From the NCBI RefSeq assembly GCF_007692655.1, contig NZ_REBQ01000192.1, positions 1 through 64,000 of the forward strand: a DNA stretch of 64,000 nucleotides. Direction: 5' to 3'. The position numbers were made by a program, and so were the translations under genes. Origin of the DNA: Halomonas sp. (lineage in GTDB: Bacteria > Pseudomonadota > Gammaproteobacteria > Pseudomonadales > Halomonadaceae). Every line of letters begins with the position of its first letter. The first letter of the stretch is position 1. This document shows, piece after piece, positions 38,101 through 46,484 of this stretch. Below the pieces are notes generated by a model that was given only the letters and a program-made list of their open reading frames with translations, ran no database searches and was not told the origin of the DNA.

Positions 38101-38661
38101 GACCGCGCAGCACAGGATTTTCTAATTCTGAAGCCACTGCTTCCCGCTCACTGTCGTGTGGCTATTAACCTCTCCCCCATGCAGTTTCATCGACCTAGTT
38201 TTTTTAGCACTTTACTCAGTACGTTAGAAGCCACGGGGCTGAACCCCAATTCCCTAGAGCTTGAACTAACGGAAGGTATTTTAATGAACGATACCGACGC
38301 CGCGATTGAAAAGCTCCACGCCCTGCGGAACATGGGCATTAGCATTGCGATTGACGATTTTGGCACCGGTTTTTCAAGCTTGAGCTATTTGCGCCACTTG
38401 CCAGTAGACAAAGTAAAAATTGATCGAAGTTTTATTACTAATATTTCTGAAAACAGTAAAGATGCCGCCGTCGTACAGGGCATTATAGCGCTCGCCCATC
38501 ACCTAGATTTAATGGTTGTTGCAGAGGGGGTAGAAACGTTGCAGCAGCACCAGCAACTCATAGCGCTGGATTGTGACGTTTTTCAAGGCTACCTGTTTGC
38601 TCGACCCATGCCATTTGAAGCGCTGCAGCGCTGGTTGTCAGATCATTCCATACCCGCTTAA
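35188..38661 (+). CDS. Membrane PAS-GGDEF-EAL cyclic-di-GMP signalling protein
   Basis: A bifunctional-type c-di-GMP enzyme of 1157 aa from ATG 35188. The N-terminus has about six to seven hydrophobic helices (10-215), then an extracytoplasmic sensor region closed by a helix near 445-465. Two PAS domains with a PAC region follow (about 485-735). The GGDEF domain has RFGGDEF and an RxxD product-inhibition site (RPSD) five residues before it. The C-terminal EAL domain has GLEALVRW, NLSPMQF, ELTEG, IDDFGTGFSS and AEGVET. All catalytic motifs look intact in both domains, so direction of activity cannot be predicted. It stands alone between noncoding gaps. Confidence 0.93.
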   Translation: MDINNRELALQAGLLILLVTTVLIGAGSFLLGFFPDLHQPQSLALLPDSALVLLLSGLGLSSVMVNFKRCRQAAAILLMAVASYTLLHNALDESYYPLSLLSNHPRLPNQVVPIVVMASLCLWIGPQGRWQWRIWQLSGLLLWIIGCITFAIHFGWSLPGWVPRASGLIPGFFCFFFGLAMIMVSQHIPHLKASLSSPAVLAGILGVSLSISGWFLVGWNQHQETRHSAKQSLEGIAVNIAQTLTSRTVVLERLAERWSLVFADNMSRNREVERYLADYPSILAIAYFNPQANDVWRRARHSDTLVWLDDQLNTLSTLTWLNQQRNTAQWAFPDYEHPTLALLSIHQPDQPYQLVTVVDIALLLAQDTSVTNGAFALHINHVNGHLVDSGNGLLPATSPAPPPQTLADHTAVLPGGTVINLALSELPDPPPNLANYIAAGVGLSGLLLTFQLVFSLALISARAQRTNELSKAKKTLQDSEQRFRSLFIYNPDAVFSLDVSGYHLSVNQSVLDLLEIDEAQIIGTHWQAFIPPESYTTVDAAFQQALKGSAQRFELEVISQHGHARQLDISFLPTVAMGQVVGVYGIAKDMTVLRQKEAQLRIYQRSLEASSNGILICEALQDDYPIIYVNPAFVAITGYPLEEVKGHNCRLLQGKDTDPKQIADIQLAFEQQRDIALTIRNYRKNGQAFWNNLFLSPVKSHNGQVTHFVGSITDISERRDHENALAFHATHDALTGLGNRALFEDRLRHDVELAKRHEQQLAVLFIDLDEFKPINDTLGHDIGDQVLIHVAQRLKQAIRPSDTLCRFGGDEFVLLLPDLNSPLQAEEIAERLLVELALPYRIERHELYLSASIGIALNDKRLLHSEELLQQADMAMYKAKQHGRNTFQTFTQDINQKLTQRVTLRNDLQEAILNDQFALHYQPLLTQDGKVQGLEALVRWNHPTKGPISPGLFIPIAEETGQIIALSQWVMDRAAQDFLILKPLLPAHCRVAINLSPMQFHRPSFFSTLLSTLEATGLNPNSLELELTEGILMNDTDAAIEKLHALRNMGISIAIDDFGTGFSSLSYLRHLPVDKVKIDRSFITNISENSKDAAVVQGIIALAHHLDLMVVAEGVETLQQHQQLIALDCDVFQGYLFARPMPFEALQRWLSDHSIPA

Positions 38662-38815
38662 AAACCTCGCCTTTTAATCCGCACTAAATTTTATGAAAAT
38701 ATTTTCCATTTAGTATTCACACCCGGCTAATTCTTCGGCATACTAAACCTTAGTCGCATACACCAATGTCTAAGCATGTTTGCTAGTAACCTGAAGATAG
38801 GAGTCTGAAGAAACA

Positions 38816-38971
38816 ATGAAATACCAAGATCATTTCCCAACAATTTGGGATGCTCCCCTGAAAAACAGCACCAAAAAAACAAGCTCAGCGCCTGCCAACA
38901 GCGTGCTTTCATCGGTCAAAAGAGTGTTTTTAACAATGCTCAACACACCGAAGGGTCAACCAAACGCTTGA
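38816..38971 (+). CDS. Possible small protein, 51 aa
   Basis: The 322-bp gap between the GGDEF-EAL gene and ycgN contains one ATG-initiated reading frame too short for the ORF track. It encodes 51 residues beginning MKYQDHFPTIWDAP, with a Lys/Ser-rich middle and no membrane segment. TAGGAG lies 12 nt before the ATG, somewhat far. I do not recognise it, and coding potential is uncertain. The first 150 bp of the gap are AT-rich with no other visible structure. Confidence 0.3.
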   Translation: MKYQDHFPTIWDAPLKNSTKKTSSAPANSVLSSVKRVFLTMLNTPKGQPNA

Positions 38972-38983
38972 AGGCTGAAGCAT

Positions 38984-39430
38984 CTACATCGGCAACACAG
39001 CAATGATGTGCGATTCTAGCTGCTGCTCTGGCACTTCGTCCTGAGACACCGCAAAGCTGCGTACGCTGATCCCTTTACGGTGAACGCGCTCCGCGTCATT
39101 ACTCAGTAAGGGGTGCCAGCCTGCCAGCTTGCGCCCTTCTGCCACCCGCCTGTAGCCACAGCTTTGTGGTAACCAAGTGAACTCTTTGACCAAAGCGGGG
39201 GTAAGCTGGGTACAGTCAGGCACACTGTCAAAGCGGTTTGGGTAATCACTACACTGGCAGCTTTGAATATCCAACAAGCGGCAAGCAACATTCAGCACCG
39301 CCAGCTCTTGGGTATCTTCGTCATGAAGTTTTAACAAACAGCATTGCCCACAGCCGTCACATAACGCCTCCCACTCCTGGGGCGTCAGTTCTTCAAGGGA
39401 ATACCGCTCCCAAAAACGTTCGCGCATCAT
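38984..39430 (-). CDS. ycgN: YcgN/UPF0260-family cysteine cluster protein
   Basis: A 148-aa protein of the UPF0260 family, defined by an N-terminal WEALCDGCGQCCLLKLHDEDT block with a four-cysteine cluster and further cysteines at CRLLDIQSCQCSDYPNR, probably a metal-binding site. Function is unknown. I chose ATG 39430 because AAGGAAGGAAACC directly precedes it. The track's start adds 13 residues without support. It ends a leftward run rnd-ycgL-acpH-ycgN. Confidence 0.9.
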   Translation of the reverse strand: MMRERFWERYSLEELTPQEWEALCDGCGQCCLLKLHDEDTQELAVLNVACRLLDIQSCQCSDYPNRFDSVPDCTQLTPALVKEFTWLPQSCGYRRVAEGRKLAGWHPLLSNDAERVHRKGISVRSFAVSQDEVPEQQLESHIIAVLPM

Positions 39431-39475
39431 GGTTTCCTTCCTTTCCTGCTTCATTGTCACGAAAAACACTCTTTA

Positions 39476-40051
39476 TTATGATGGCGTATTCGCACAGCCT
39501 AATGCATTGAATAAGGCGGGCCACAGTGCTTGAAAATCTTGTTCAAGCGTTTGGTAGTCGTCATGTAGCCAGGGCACTAACGCAGCTAACTGATTAGGCC
39601 CGGACAAACGCCGACCAATGCCCGCTACCGCTCGGCAGGTAAACTCAAAATCAGCATAGCCTCTTAACCAGTCATGCTCGACCAGCAACGGCATCATGCT
39701 CGCCAGCCGATTGGGAGCCGGCCGGGCAGAAAGCAAACGATAGCAGCGCTCAATAATCTCTTCACTGTCTGCCCGGCCCAGCGTATCTCTTGCCAGAAAA
39801 TGATCCCACACCATGTCCAAGGCAATGCCTGCATAGCGGCGCTGAGCAGGTGGTGCGCGCCGCCTTGCATCTACAACGCTAGGATGGCTATCAACCCAGG
39901 CATCCACGCGGCGATGATGGCGAATGCCTTGAGCCGTGGCCGTAGGCCAATCGCTTAAATCGCGTCCTTTGACACCGTCGGCTATCAGATTACCGTAGAG
40001 AAAATCGTCACTACTGGCGCTCACCAGCCAGGCATGGGCAAGAAAATTCAT
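39476..40051 (-). CDS. acpH: Acyl carrier protein phosphodiesterase family protein
   Basis: A 191-aa HD-like protein with the N-terminal motif MNFLAHAWLV, then YGNLIADGVKGRDL, GIRHHRRVDAWVDSHP and LDMVWDHFLARD, the conserved His/Asp metal residues of the AcpH (DUF479) family. E. coli AcpH removes the phosphopantetheine arm from ACP. It lies 11 bp after ycgL on the same strand. Assignment is by family resemblance. Confidence 0.85.
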   Translation of the reverse strand: MNFLAHAWLVSASSDDFLYGNLIADGVKGRDLSDWPTATAQGIRHHRRVDAWVDSHPSVVDARRRAPPAQRRYAGIALDMVWDHFLARDTLGRADSEEIIERCYRLLSARPAPNRLASMMPLLVEHDWLRGYADFEFTCRAVAGIGRRLSGPNQLAALVPWLHDDYQTLEQDFQALWPALFNALGCANTPS

Positions 40052-40062
40052 AAATGGCGCTG

Positions 40063-40365
40063 TTATTCAGCGTCGGAACGGGTGGCCACATAGGCGCGAT
40101 GTATATCCAGCAGATACGCCTCTTTGGGCGGCGGCATTTGCAAATAGAAACCTTTATCTTTGATGCCCTCAACCACATCGGCCGCATTAACCCGTGAAAG
40201 CGTTTTCTCAGGGGTCAACAGCATAGTAAAGACCGGCACAGGTTTACCAAAGGTTTCTAGCAATTGCTCGGGAACCTGAGATAGTCCTTGGCGCTTATCG
40301 ACGTATAAATACATTTCATCCTTACGCGAGCTCTTAAATACCTCACAGATAAGTTTATCGCTCAT
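40063..40365 (-). CDS. ycgL: YcgL domain protein
   Basis: A 100-aa protein matching the gammaproteobacterial YcgL family (CEVFKSSRKDEMYLYVDK near the N-terminus, KGFYLQMPPP near the C-terminus). Function is unknown. The ATG overlaps the rnd stop by 4 bp, and a strong AAGGAG lies upstream within rnd. rnd-ycgL adjacency is common in gammaproteobacteria. Confidence 0.9.
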   Translation of the reverse strand: MSDKLICEVFKSSRKDEMYLYVDKRQGLSQVPEQLLETFGKPVPVFTMLLTPEKTLSRVNAADVVEGIKDKGFYLQMPPPKEAYLLDIHRAYVATRSDAE

Positions 40366-41516
40366 GATGCCAGCTCCTTAAGGGCCTCGGCCAGCTCAGT
40401 ATTCAAATACTCTCCCCGCCAACCGCTGGGCCAGGTTAAAGGTTCACCTGCTAGATCCTGCATCACCAGCGTTTCAATATCGCGTCGGCGCATTAACATT
40501 TCCGGCGCCACGCCTAACTCATCCGCTTTGGCAGTGATCACTTTTTTTAGCGCCTTGAAACGCGACTTAAACGCTGGGTGCATGGGGTCCGGCCAGCGCA
40601 TCGGAAGCATGGCTTCCTCGCAGTGTAGAGCCTGTTTCACCATGGCCAGCAGTGCATCACCCTCTTTTTTGATCAGCATCGGCTTAACGCCCTCAACCTC
40701 AGCTAGCTCAAAGCGGTTGCTGGGCATTTTTTCTGCAATGGCAAACAGTAACTTATCGCTGATTAGCCAATTACGGGGCATATTGCGGCGACGGGTTTCG
40801 CCCTCGCGCCATACCGTCATTAACCGGTACGCTTCCATTTGGCGTGGCGTTAACCGCCATAGTTGGCGTTGACGGGTATACCACTGCTGATCATTTTCAA
40901 CGCTTCGCCCGGCCTGTTCAACTAAGCTTGCACACTCATCGTCTACCCAGCTCCGCCGACCTAACGCATCGAGCTTCTCGGCTTGAAGCATCCATACCTT
41001 TAACAAATAGATAACATCCAGCGCGGCATAATGACATTGCGCTGGCGTTAACGGTCGCACTAACCAGTTTGAGCGGGTCTCGTCTTTGGGCAGCGTTTCC
41101 CCCATCCAAAACTCGACCAGCTTTTGATAGCCCATGCTAGGATTTTCGCCTAAAAACCCCTGAACGACCTGGGTATCAATGAGCGGCTCAGGCAATACGC
41201 CTGCCCAGTGTTGAAAGACCTCCAAATCCTCGCTGCAGGCATGCAATAATTTAACAGCGCTATTTTGCAACAGTGAGCGGAATTTATCGGTACATGGGAT
41301 CGCCACAGGGTCAATCAAATACGCCTGATCGCCTGCGGTAAACTGTATGAGCGCAGGGACTGGAAAAAACGTGTTCTCTCGAAAAAACTCGGTATCCAGT
41401 GCAATAACAGAGGCATTGGCTACTTGCTCGCACGCTGCATCAAGCGCGTCTGGTGTATCAAGCCATTGAAATGAGGGGGTATGAGAGGACAAAAGATTTT
41501 TTCCAAGTTGGCTCAC
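40362..41516 (-). CDS. rnd: Ribonuclease D
   Basis: 3'-5' exoribonuclease that trims tRNA precursors and other stable RNAs, 384 aa (E. coli 375). The DEDD residues are seen in ALDTEFFRE (Exo I), LHACSEDLEVF (Exo II) and CHYAALDVIYLL (Exo III), followed by an HRDC domain at about 215-295. The start is GTG, with no clear Shine-Dalgarno. No nearby ATG keeps the full fold. Confidence 0.94.
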   Translation of the reverse strand: MSQLGKNLLSSHTPSFQWLDTPDALDAACEQVANASVIALDTEFFRENTFFPVPALIQFTAGDQAYLIDPVAIPCTDKFRSLLQNSAVKLLHACSEDLEVFQHWAGVLPEPLIDTQVVQGFLGENPSMGYQKLVEFWMGETLPKDETRSNWLVRPLTPAQCHYAALDVIYLLKVWMLQAEKLDALGRRSWVDDECASLVEQAGRSVENDQQWYTRQRQLWRLTPRQMEAYRLMTVWREGETRRRNMPRNWLISDKLLFAIAEKMPSNRFELAEVEGVKPMLIKKEGDALLAMVKQALHCEEAMLPMRWPDPMHPAFKSRFKALKKVITAKADELGVAPEMLMRRRDIETLVMQDLAGEPLTWPSGWRGEYLNTELAEALKELAS

Positions 41517-41561
41517 TGCCGCTATGGCGGTGGCGATTAGGGAACTACTGAATGAACTGAT

Positions 41562-42167
41562 TTACTCACTGGCGAACGGCAGACGACCATTGAACGCACG
41601 GCTTAACGTACCACCATCGACATACTCCAGCTCTCCGCCCATAGGGACGCCATAAGCCAGCCTCGTCAATGTGACGCCGTACTCTGCAAGCTGCGAAGCA
41701 ATGTAGTGGGCCGTTGCCTCGCCCTCAATAGTAGGGTTGGTTGCCAGCACGACTTCTTTAATCACCCCTTCGGCAACACGGGCCTCCAATAAATCTAAAC
41801 CAATCGACTCGGGGCCAATGCCATCCAGCGGCGAAAGATGCCCATGCAAGACGAAATAGCGACCCTTAAAGCCGCCCGCTTCTTCGATCGCCAACTGGTC
41901 GGCTGGCGATTCAACAACGCACAGGAGCGCATCATCACGACGGGGGCTTTCACACAGCGCACAGATATCGGCTTCAGTGAGCGTTCGACAGCGTTGACAA
42001 TAGCCTACTTCTTCGATCGCCTGCTGAATAACAGCGGCAAGCCGCTGGCCGCCTGGACGCTCGCGCTCCAAAATATGCATCGCCATGCGCTGGGCCGTCT
42101 TAGGCCCAACGCCAGGCAGTACGCGGAAGGCCTCCATTAACTGCTCAACGAGAGGAGAAAAACGCAT
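41562..42167 (-). CDS. recR: Recombination protein RecR
   Basis: RecFOR-pathway protein for single-strand gap repair, 201 aa (same as E. coli). It has an N-terminal helix-hairpin-helix ([12 protein letters not shown]), a four-cysteine zinc finger ([16 protein letters not shown], 57-72) and a Toprim domain (about 80-175). It lies 3 bp after ybaB in the conserved dnaX-ybaB-recR order. Confidence 0.97.
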   Translation of the reverse strand: MRFSPLVEQLMEAFRVLPGVGPKTAQRMAMHILERERPGGQRLAAVIQQAIEEVGYCQRCRTLTEADICALCESPRRDDALLCVVESPADQLAIEEAGGFKGRYFVLHGHLSPLDGIGPESIGLDLLEARVAEGVIKEVVLATNPTIEGEATAHYIASQLAEYGVTLTRLAYGVPMGGELEYVDGGTLSRAFNGRLPFASE

Positions 42168-42170
42168 CGC

Positions 42171-42497
42171 TTAGAACGGCATCTTAAAGCCGGGCGGCAA
42201 ATTCAAGCCAGCCGTTGCCTCTTCCATTTTTTGTTTTGAGCTAACCTCCAGTTTGCGCACCGCATCATTGACCGCCGCGGCTAGCAAATCTTCCAGTAGC
42301 TCTTTATCTTCTTCCATAACACTGGGGTCAATGGACACATTTGATACGTCGTGGCGACCGTTCATGGTGACTTTGACCAACCCCGCGCCCGCCTCGCCCT
42401 GTACCTCGGCTTTAGCTACTTCTTCCTGGGCACGCTGCATTTTCTCCTGCATCTCTTGGGCTTGTTTCATTAAGTTGCCCATTCCACCTTTAAGCAT
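42171..42497 (-). CDS. ybaB: YbaB/EbfC nucleoid-associated protein
   Basis: A 108-aa DNA-binding dimer subunit with the N-terminal coiled region [19 protein letters not shown] and the conserved [13 protein letters not shown] block. The E. coli homologue binds DNA as a nucleoid protein. ATG follows GGAG. It is located between dnaX and recR as in most gammaproteobacteria. Confidence 0.95.
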   Translation of the reverse strand: MLKGGMGNLMKQAQEMQEKMQRAQEEVAKAEVQGEAGAGLVKVTMNGRHDVSNVSIDPSVMEEDKELLEDLLAAAVNDAVRKLEVSSKQKMEEATAGLNLPPGFKMPF

Positions 42498-42562
42498 GGT
42501 CTGATCTCCAACGTGGTTAAAAATTATAAAAAAAGCGGCAGCAATGAGTCATGAAATAGAGT

Positions 42563-44644
42563 TTAACGCATTGCATCAGCTGGCTTGACGCTAGACTCTA
42601 TCAACTTGGCCCCAAACGCCTGCTGTAACTTCTGAACATGAGGGTCATGATAGAGTAGATCAACCGCTTGGGCATGGCGCTCTTTGGTAAGACGCTCTTC
42701 GCGCTGACGAGGTGTTTCCACACTGTCAGGTAATTCAGCAACGAAAAACGCTACCCGGCGTGGCATGCCCTGCTCTTTGAGCGCCCGCTCAATACGCGTT
42801 TGATGCACTTCCGCCTGCATGGCTTCTTGGCTGGGATCCAAGCGAAGCGTTAGCAGCTCGCCATCGTCACTTTCTACCAAGCAGTTGCCCGCTAAATTAC
42901 GCGTTAATCCCCCTAGCCCTAATGAATCAAAGCTTAGCAGCCAGTGCGCATTATCCAGTTGGTCCGGTTGATCCTCTGCCTTGACCGCATGTTGAGTAGC
43001 ACTAGGCGACGCTTGAGGCTCATCCGCCGGGGCAGATAACGTTTCTTCAGAGTGATGGTGTCCCGGCTCAGGGCTGTTTGCAGGCTCAGGGCTGTTTGCA
43101 GGCTCAGGGCTGTTTACGGGCTGCAGGCTGCTTGCGGGCTCAAGGCTGTTTTCGGGCTCAAGACTGGTTGCGGGCTCTAACGTCGACTTGGACGCTGACT
43201 CAGGATCAGCCGATGGCTTATAGATAGGCTCTGGCACAGAGGCTGACTGAGACTCTCCAGCCTCATCATCGTCTGACCAAGGTGGCGGCTCCTGCAGAGG
43301 CGGCTCTTCTTGGTGTGACGCTACTTCTTGATGAGCCGGCTGGGACACCGGTTCAAACGAGGGTGAACTGCTTGACGCAACGTTTGGAGCTGCCATGTCA
43401 TGGCTAGCATCTTCTGACTCAGACTTTCGCTCTTGCTCCAGCGTCACAGCCGATGTGTCCGCCACCTGTGTAGCACTCACAGAGGTTTCCACTGAAGGCG
43501 CACTACGCAGCGGCAGCGGCGTACGCGGTGGCTTGGGAACGCCCTGAGGCCGAAACGCCAACATTCGCAGTAGCGTCATTTCCAAGGCACTGCGTAGGTC
43601 AGGGGCGTGCACCATATCTCCACGCCCCTGAATACCAATTTGGTAATAGAGCTGAATATCTTCGGCGGTAAAACGGCTCGCCAGTTGTAAGATGAGCTCA
43701 CGGTCGCCGTGACTATTGTCAACCGCATCGGGCACCATCTGCGCGACAGCTAGGCGGTGTAGCATACTTGAAAGCTCATCAAGCACTGCAGCGAAATCCG
43801 GGCCCTGCTCTGCTAATTGAGCCACCTCGGCCAACAGGCGCTGCACGTCAACATCCGCAAGCGCTTCAGCGAGAGCAAGAATGTGACGGTGGTCCAGCGT
43901 GCCTAGCATGGCGGCTACATCTGCATGGCGCACAGCACCCTGACCAAACGCAATCGCCTGATCGGTTAGGCTCATGGCATCACGCATTGAGCCTTCCGCC
44001 GCTTTACCTAATAGCCACAGCGCGCTTTCATCAAAGGCGACGCCCTCTTCACCCAGCACATAGGTGAGGTGTTCCACGACGCGCTCTGGCGGCATATGTT
44101 TAAGAGTGAACTGGAGGCAACGTGACAGCACCGTCGGCGGCAATTTTTGCGGATCGGTGGTTGCCAGCAAAAACTTAACATGGGGTGGAGGCTCTTCCAG
44201 GGTTTTCAGCAGCGCATTGAAACTGCTGGTGGAGAGCATGTGCACCTCGTCGATCAGGTATACCTTATATCGACCTTGGGTAGGCGCGTACTGCACATTG
44301 TCTAGCAGCTCCCGGGTATCCTCTACCTTGGTTCTTGATGCGGCATCCACCTCAATCAAATCAACAAAGCGGCCTTCATCAATGGCTTTACAACTATCGC
44401 ATTGACCGCAAGGAGTCGAGGTAATCCCCTCATCGCCACGCCCGTTGGCAGTGCAGTTCAAACACTTGGCAAGTATACGCGCCAGGGTAGTTTTACCCAC
44501 GCCGCGGGTACCTGTGAACAGATAGGCATGATGTAGACGGCCCTGGTCAAGGGCATTGACCAAGGCACGCTGAACATGGGCCTGCCCCACCAGTTCGTGG
44601 AATGTACGCGGCCGCCACTTACGGGCCAGAACCTGATAGCTCAT
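42563..44644 (-). CDS. dnaX: DNA polymerase III subunit tau (DnaX)
   Basis: Clamp-loader ATPase of 693 aa. It has Walker A GTRGVGKTT (about 45-53), a zinc module with four Cys (CLNC...CGQCDSC), DEVHMLS and the arginine-finger SRC motif. Domain III ends near 370, then a Pro/Glu/Ser-rich linker of about 180 residues joins the polymerase-binding C-terminus (from about 565). The linker contains six 18-bp tandem repeats coding xEPxNS-type hexapeptides. I saw no run like A-AAA-AAG that would allow the frameshift making the short gamma form in E. coli. Confidence 0.96.
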   Translation of the reverse strand: MSYQVLARKWRPRTFHELVGQAHVQRALVNALDQGRLHHAYLFTGTRGVGKTTLARILAKCLNCTANGRGDEGITSTPCGQCDSCKAIDEGRFVDLIEVDAASRTKVEDTRELLDNVQYAPTQGRYKVYLIDEVHMLSTSSFNALLKTLEEPPPHVKFLLATTDPQKLPPTVLSRCLQFTLKHMPPERVVEHLTYVLGEEGVAFDESALWLLGKAAEGSMRDAMSLTDQAIAFGQGAVRHADVAAMLGTLDHRHILALAEALADVDVQRLLAEVAQLAEQGPDFAAVLDELSSMLHRLAVAQMVPDAVDNSHGDRELILQLASRFTAEDIQLYYQIGIQGRGDMVHAPDLRSALEMTLLRMLAFRPQGVPKPPRTPLPLRSAPSVETSVSATQVADTSAVTLEQERKSESEDASHDMAAPNVASSSSPSFEPVSQPAHQEVASHQEEPPLQEPPPWSDDDEAGESQSASVPEPIYKPSADPESASKSTLEPATSLEPENSLEPASSLQPVNSPEPANSPEPANSPEPGHHHSEETLSAPADEPQASPSATQHAVKAEDQPDQLDNAHWLLSFDSLGLGGLTRNLAGNCLVESDDGELLTLRLDPSQEAMQAEVHQTRIERALKEQGMPRRVAFFVAELPDSVETPRQREERLTKERHAQAVDLLYHDPHVQKLQQAFGAKLIESSVKPADAMR
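43065..43172. repeat. Six 18-bp tandem repeats within dnaX
   Basis: Units begin GGCTCAGGGCTGTTTGCA on the plus strand. The first two are identical, the third differs at its 3' end, and the rest diverge further. They stay in frame (six codons each), so copy-number change would lengthen or shorten the DnaX linker without breaking the protein. Confidence 0.85.
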
Positions 44645-44705
44645 GAAGCTGTATATCCTTCGGCGGGCTAACTACCTCACGCTGACACCAACGCGAGGTA
44701 AGAGC

Positions 44706-44753
44706 CACGATGCATAACAAAGACGATGCATAAAGAAGACGATGCGAGAACAA
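44706..44753. repeat. Three 16-bp direct repeats upstream of dnaX
   Basis: CACGATGCATAACAAA, GACGATGCATAAAGAA and GACGATGCGAGAACAA follow each other with exact 16-bp spacing of ACGATGC, in the 175-bp gap between grxD and dnaX. They lie 62-110 bp before the dnaX start and could be regulatory or simply a slippage product. Confidence 0.55.
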
Positions 44754-44819
44754 ACGTCATTCTAGCGGTTGCACCGCAGCCCGCCAACCGCAGGGAGAAG
44801 GCGGAATGTTCGACAACGC

Positions 44820-45170
44820 CTAAGCGTTATCACCGCCTTCCGCGGCACCGGCGCGCTGGGCAGCAGCTTTTACTAGCTTTTCCAGCTCACCGTTTTGATG
44901 CATCTCTACTACGATGTCGCAGCCACCCACGAGCTCGCCTTCTACCCATACTTGGGGAAAGGTTGGCCAATTAGCAATTTTGGGCAGCTCAGCGCGAATA
45001 TCGGGGTTATCCAGGACATTCACGAACGCAAAGCGCTCACCGCAGCTCATCAATGCTTGCACGGTCTGAGCTGAAAAGCCGCATTGCGGCAGCTGTGGGG
45101 ATCCCTTCATATAAATCAGAATCGGGTTCTCGCTAATCTGACGCTGAATATTTTCGGCAGTTGTGCTCAT
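44820..45170 (-). CDS. grxD: Monothiol glutaredoxin Grx4
   Basis: A 116-aa CGFS-type glutaredoxin that binds and transfers [2Fe-2S] clusters. Signature PQCGFSAQ is at about 28-35, with the glutathione-site motif WPTFPQVWV and GGCDIV. I chose ATG 45170 because GAGGAA lies 5-6 nt upstream. The track's longer start adds 15 residues absent from the family. It is monocistronic, divergent from argF. Confidence 0.95.
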   Translation of the reverse strand: MSTTAENIQRQISENPILIYMKGSPQLPQCGFSAQTVQALMSCGERFAFVNVLDNPDIRAELPKIANWPTFPQVWVEGELVGGCDIVVEMHQNGELEKLVKAAAQRAGAAEGGDNA

Positions 45171-45338
45171 ACAATTTCCTCGCTTATCAATGTCCGTTGC
45201 ATACTCACTTAGCACCTGAACGAGTACCTGAGTGAAGTGCTCGGCTTTAACGTGTCACGTTATTCTACGCATGCAGTACGCGTTGCGCATCCCCTGCGGC
45301 ATCGCTAGGATAGTGTTTTTGCGCGGAGAGAAGCCCCT

Positions 45339-46259
45339 ATGGCGACACGCCATTTCCTGACCTTGCTAGATTTGACCCCCATTGAGCTGGACTATTTAAT
45401 CCAACGCGCGATTACGATTAAAACCAATCTCAAGGCGCAAGGTCCTGTTTACACGCCATTATCCAACCGCACTCTGGCCATGATTTTTGAAAAGTCATCC
45501 ACGCGTACGCGGGTTTCATTTGAAACAGGAATGGCACAGTTTGGCGGCCATGCGCTGTTTCTCTCTCCCCGCGACACGCAGCTTGGTCGCGGAGAACCAA
45601 TTGAAGATACCGCCCGCGTTCTGTCCGAAATGGTTGACGCGGTCATGATCCGCACTTTTTCACATGCCGGGCTAGAAACCTATGCCAGCGCCAGCAGCGT
45701 GCCCGTCATTAACGCGTTAAGCGATGACTACCACCCCTGCCAACTGCTTGCCGATGTTATGACCTGGACCGAACTGCGCGGCAATGTCAAAGGCCGTACA
45801 GCAGTGTGGATTGGTGATGGCAATAACATGTGCCATTCGTGGATTAACGCTGCCCGCCAATTCGATTTTCACCTACGCATTTGCTGCCCAAAAGGCTATG
45901 AGCCCCGTTCAGACATTATGGATGCCGCAGGCGATCACATCACGTTACTGCATGATCCGCAGGAAGCGGTAAAGCAGGCTGACCTGGTGACAACAGACGT
46001 TTGGGCCTCAATGGGTCAGGAAGAAGAGCAGGCTAAACGGGAAGCTGACTTTGCAGGTTTCCAAGTCACCGAAGCGATGCTCGACCAGGCTAACCAAGAC
46101 GTGCTCTTCCTCCACTGCCTACCCGCACACCGTGGCGAAGAAATTAGCCATACGCTGCTCGACGACCCGCGCGCAGCAGTCTGGCAGGAAGCCGGCAATC
46201 GCCTACATGCACAAAAAGCGCTGATTGAGTTTTTACTACTGGGCAGGGTCACTGAGTAA
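45339..46259 (+). CDS. argF: Ornithine carbamoyltransferase
   Basis: Arginine-biosynthesis enzyme joining ornithine and carbamoyl phosphate to citrulline, 306 aa. The carbamoyl-phosphate site is [12 protein letters not shown] (about 48-59), with HPCQ (in [11 protein letters not shown]) and the ornithine site [12 protein letters not shown]. Length fits the anabolic ArgF type. ATG follows GGAGAGAAGCCCCT. A bidirectional terminator follows. Confidence 0.96.
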   Translation: MATRHFLTLLDLTPIELDYLIQRAITIKTNLKAQGPVYTPLSNRTLAMIFEKSSTRTRVSFETGMAQFGGHALFLSPRDTQLGRGEPIEDTARVLSEMVDAVMIRTFSHAGLETYASASSVPVINALSDDYHPCQLLADVMTWTELRGNVKGRTAVWIGDGNNMCHSWINAARQFDFHLRICCPKGYEPRSDIMDAAGDHITLLHDPQEAVKQADLVTTDVWASMGQEEEQAKREADFAGFQVTEAMLDQANQDVLFLHCLPAHRGEEISHTLLDDPRAAVWQEAGNRLHAQKALIEFLLLGRVTE

Positions 46260-46339
46260 GCAAAAGCACTCAGCAAACAACCGCTGAGGTTAGAATAGCT
46301 CTGTCTCCGGCAACCGCACGGATGGCGTTTCCAAGTCGC

Positions 46340-46371
46340 AAAAAAGCCTCGTTAAAAACGAGGCTTTTTTG
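46340..46371. terminator. Bidirectional terminator between argF and tRNA-Ala
   Basis: AAAAAGCCTCGTT-AAA-AACGAGGCTTTTTT: a 9-bp GC-containing stem with A- and T-tracts on both sides, able to end the argF transcript (+) and the tRNA-Ala transcript (-). Confidence 0.9.
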
Positions 46372-46381
46372 TTTACAATTC

Positions 46382-46457
46382 TGGTGGAGCCTAGCGGGAT
46401 CGAACCGCTGACCTCAACACTGCCAGTGTTGCGCTCTCCCAGCTGAGCTAAGGCCCC
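46382..46457 (-). tRNA. tRNA-Ala(GGC)
   Basis: A 76-nt cloverleaf on the minus strand: acceptor GGGGCCT/AGGCTCC including the G3-U70 pair that identifies tRNA-Ala, D-stem GCTC/GAGC, anticodon stem CAACA/TGTTG with loop CTGGCAG (anticodon GGC), T-stem AGCGG/CCGCT, discriminator A and encoded CCA. Confidence 0.97.
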
Positions 46458-46484
46458 ACGTACTGCGTTTTCAACAGCGAGCGG

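Noticed and set aside
38727-38912. 61-aa minus-strand ORF in the gap before ycgN
   Set aside because: No ribosome site, and composition like a chance frame. The plus-strand 51-aa frame is somewhat better supported.
43065-43172. CRISPR-like array in dnaX
   Set aside because: Units are contiguous 18-bp coding repeats with no spacers, inside a clear protein linker.
44645-44819. 4.5S (SRP) RNA gene next to dnaX
   Set aside because: ffs lies near dnaX in some relatives, but the conserved GGAAGGAAGCAGCC core is absent on both strands.
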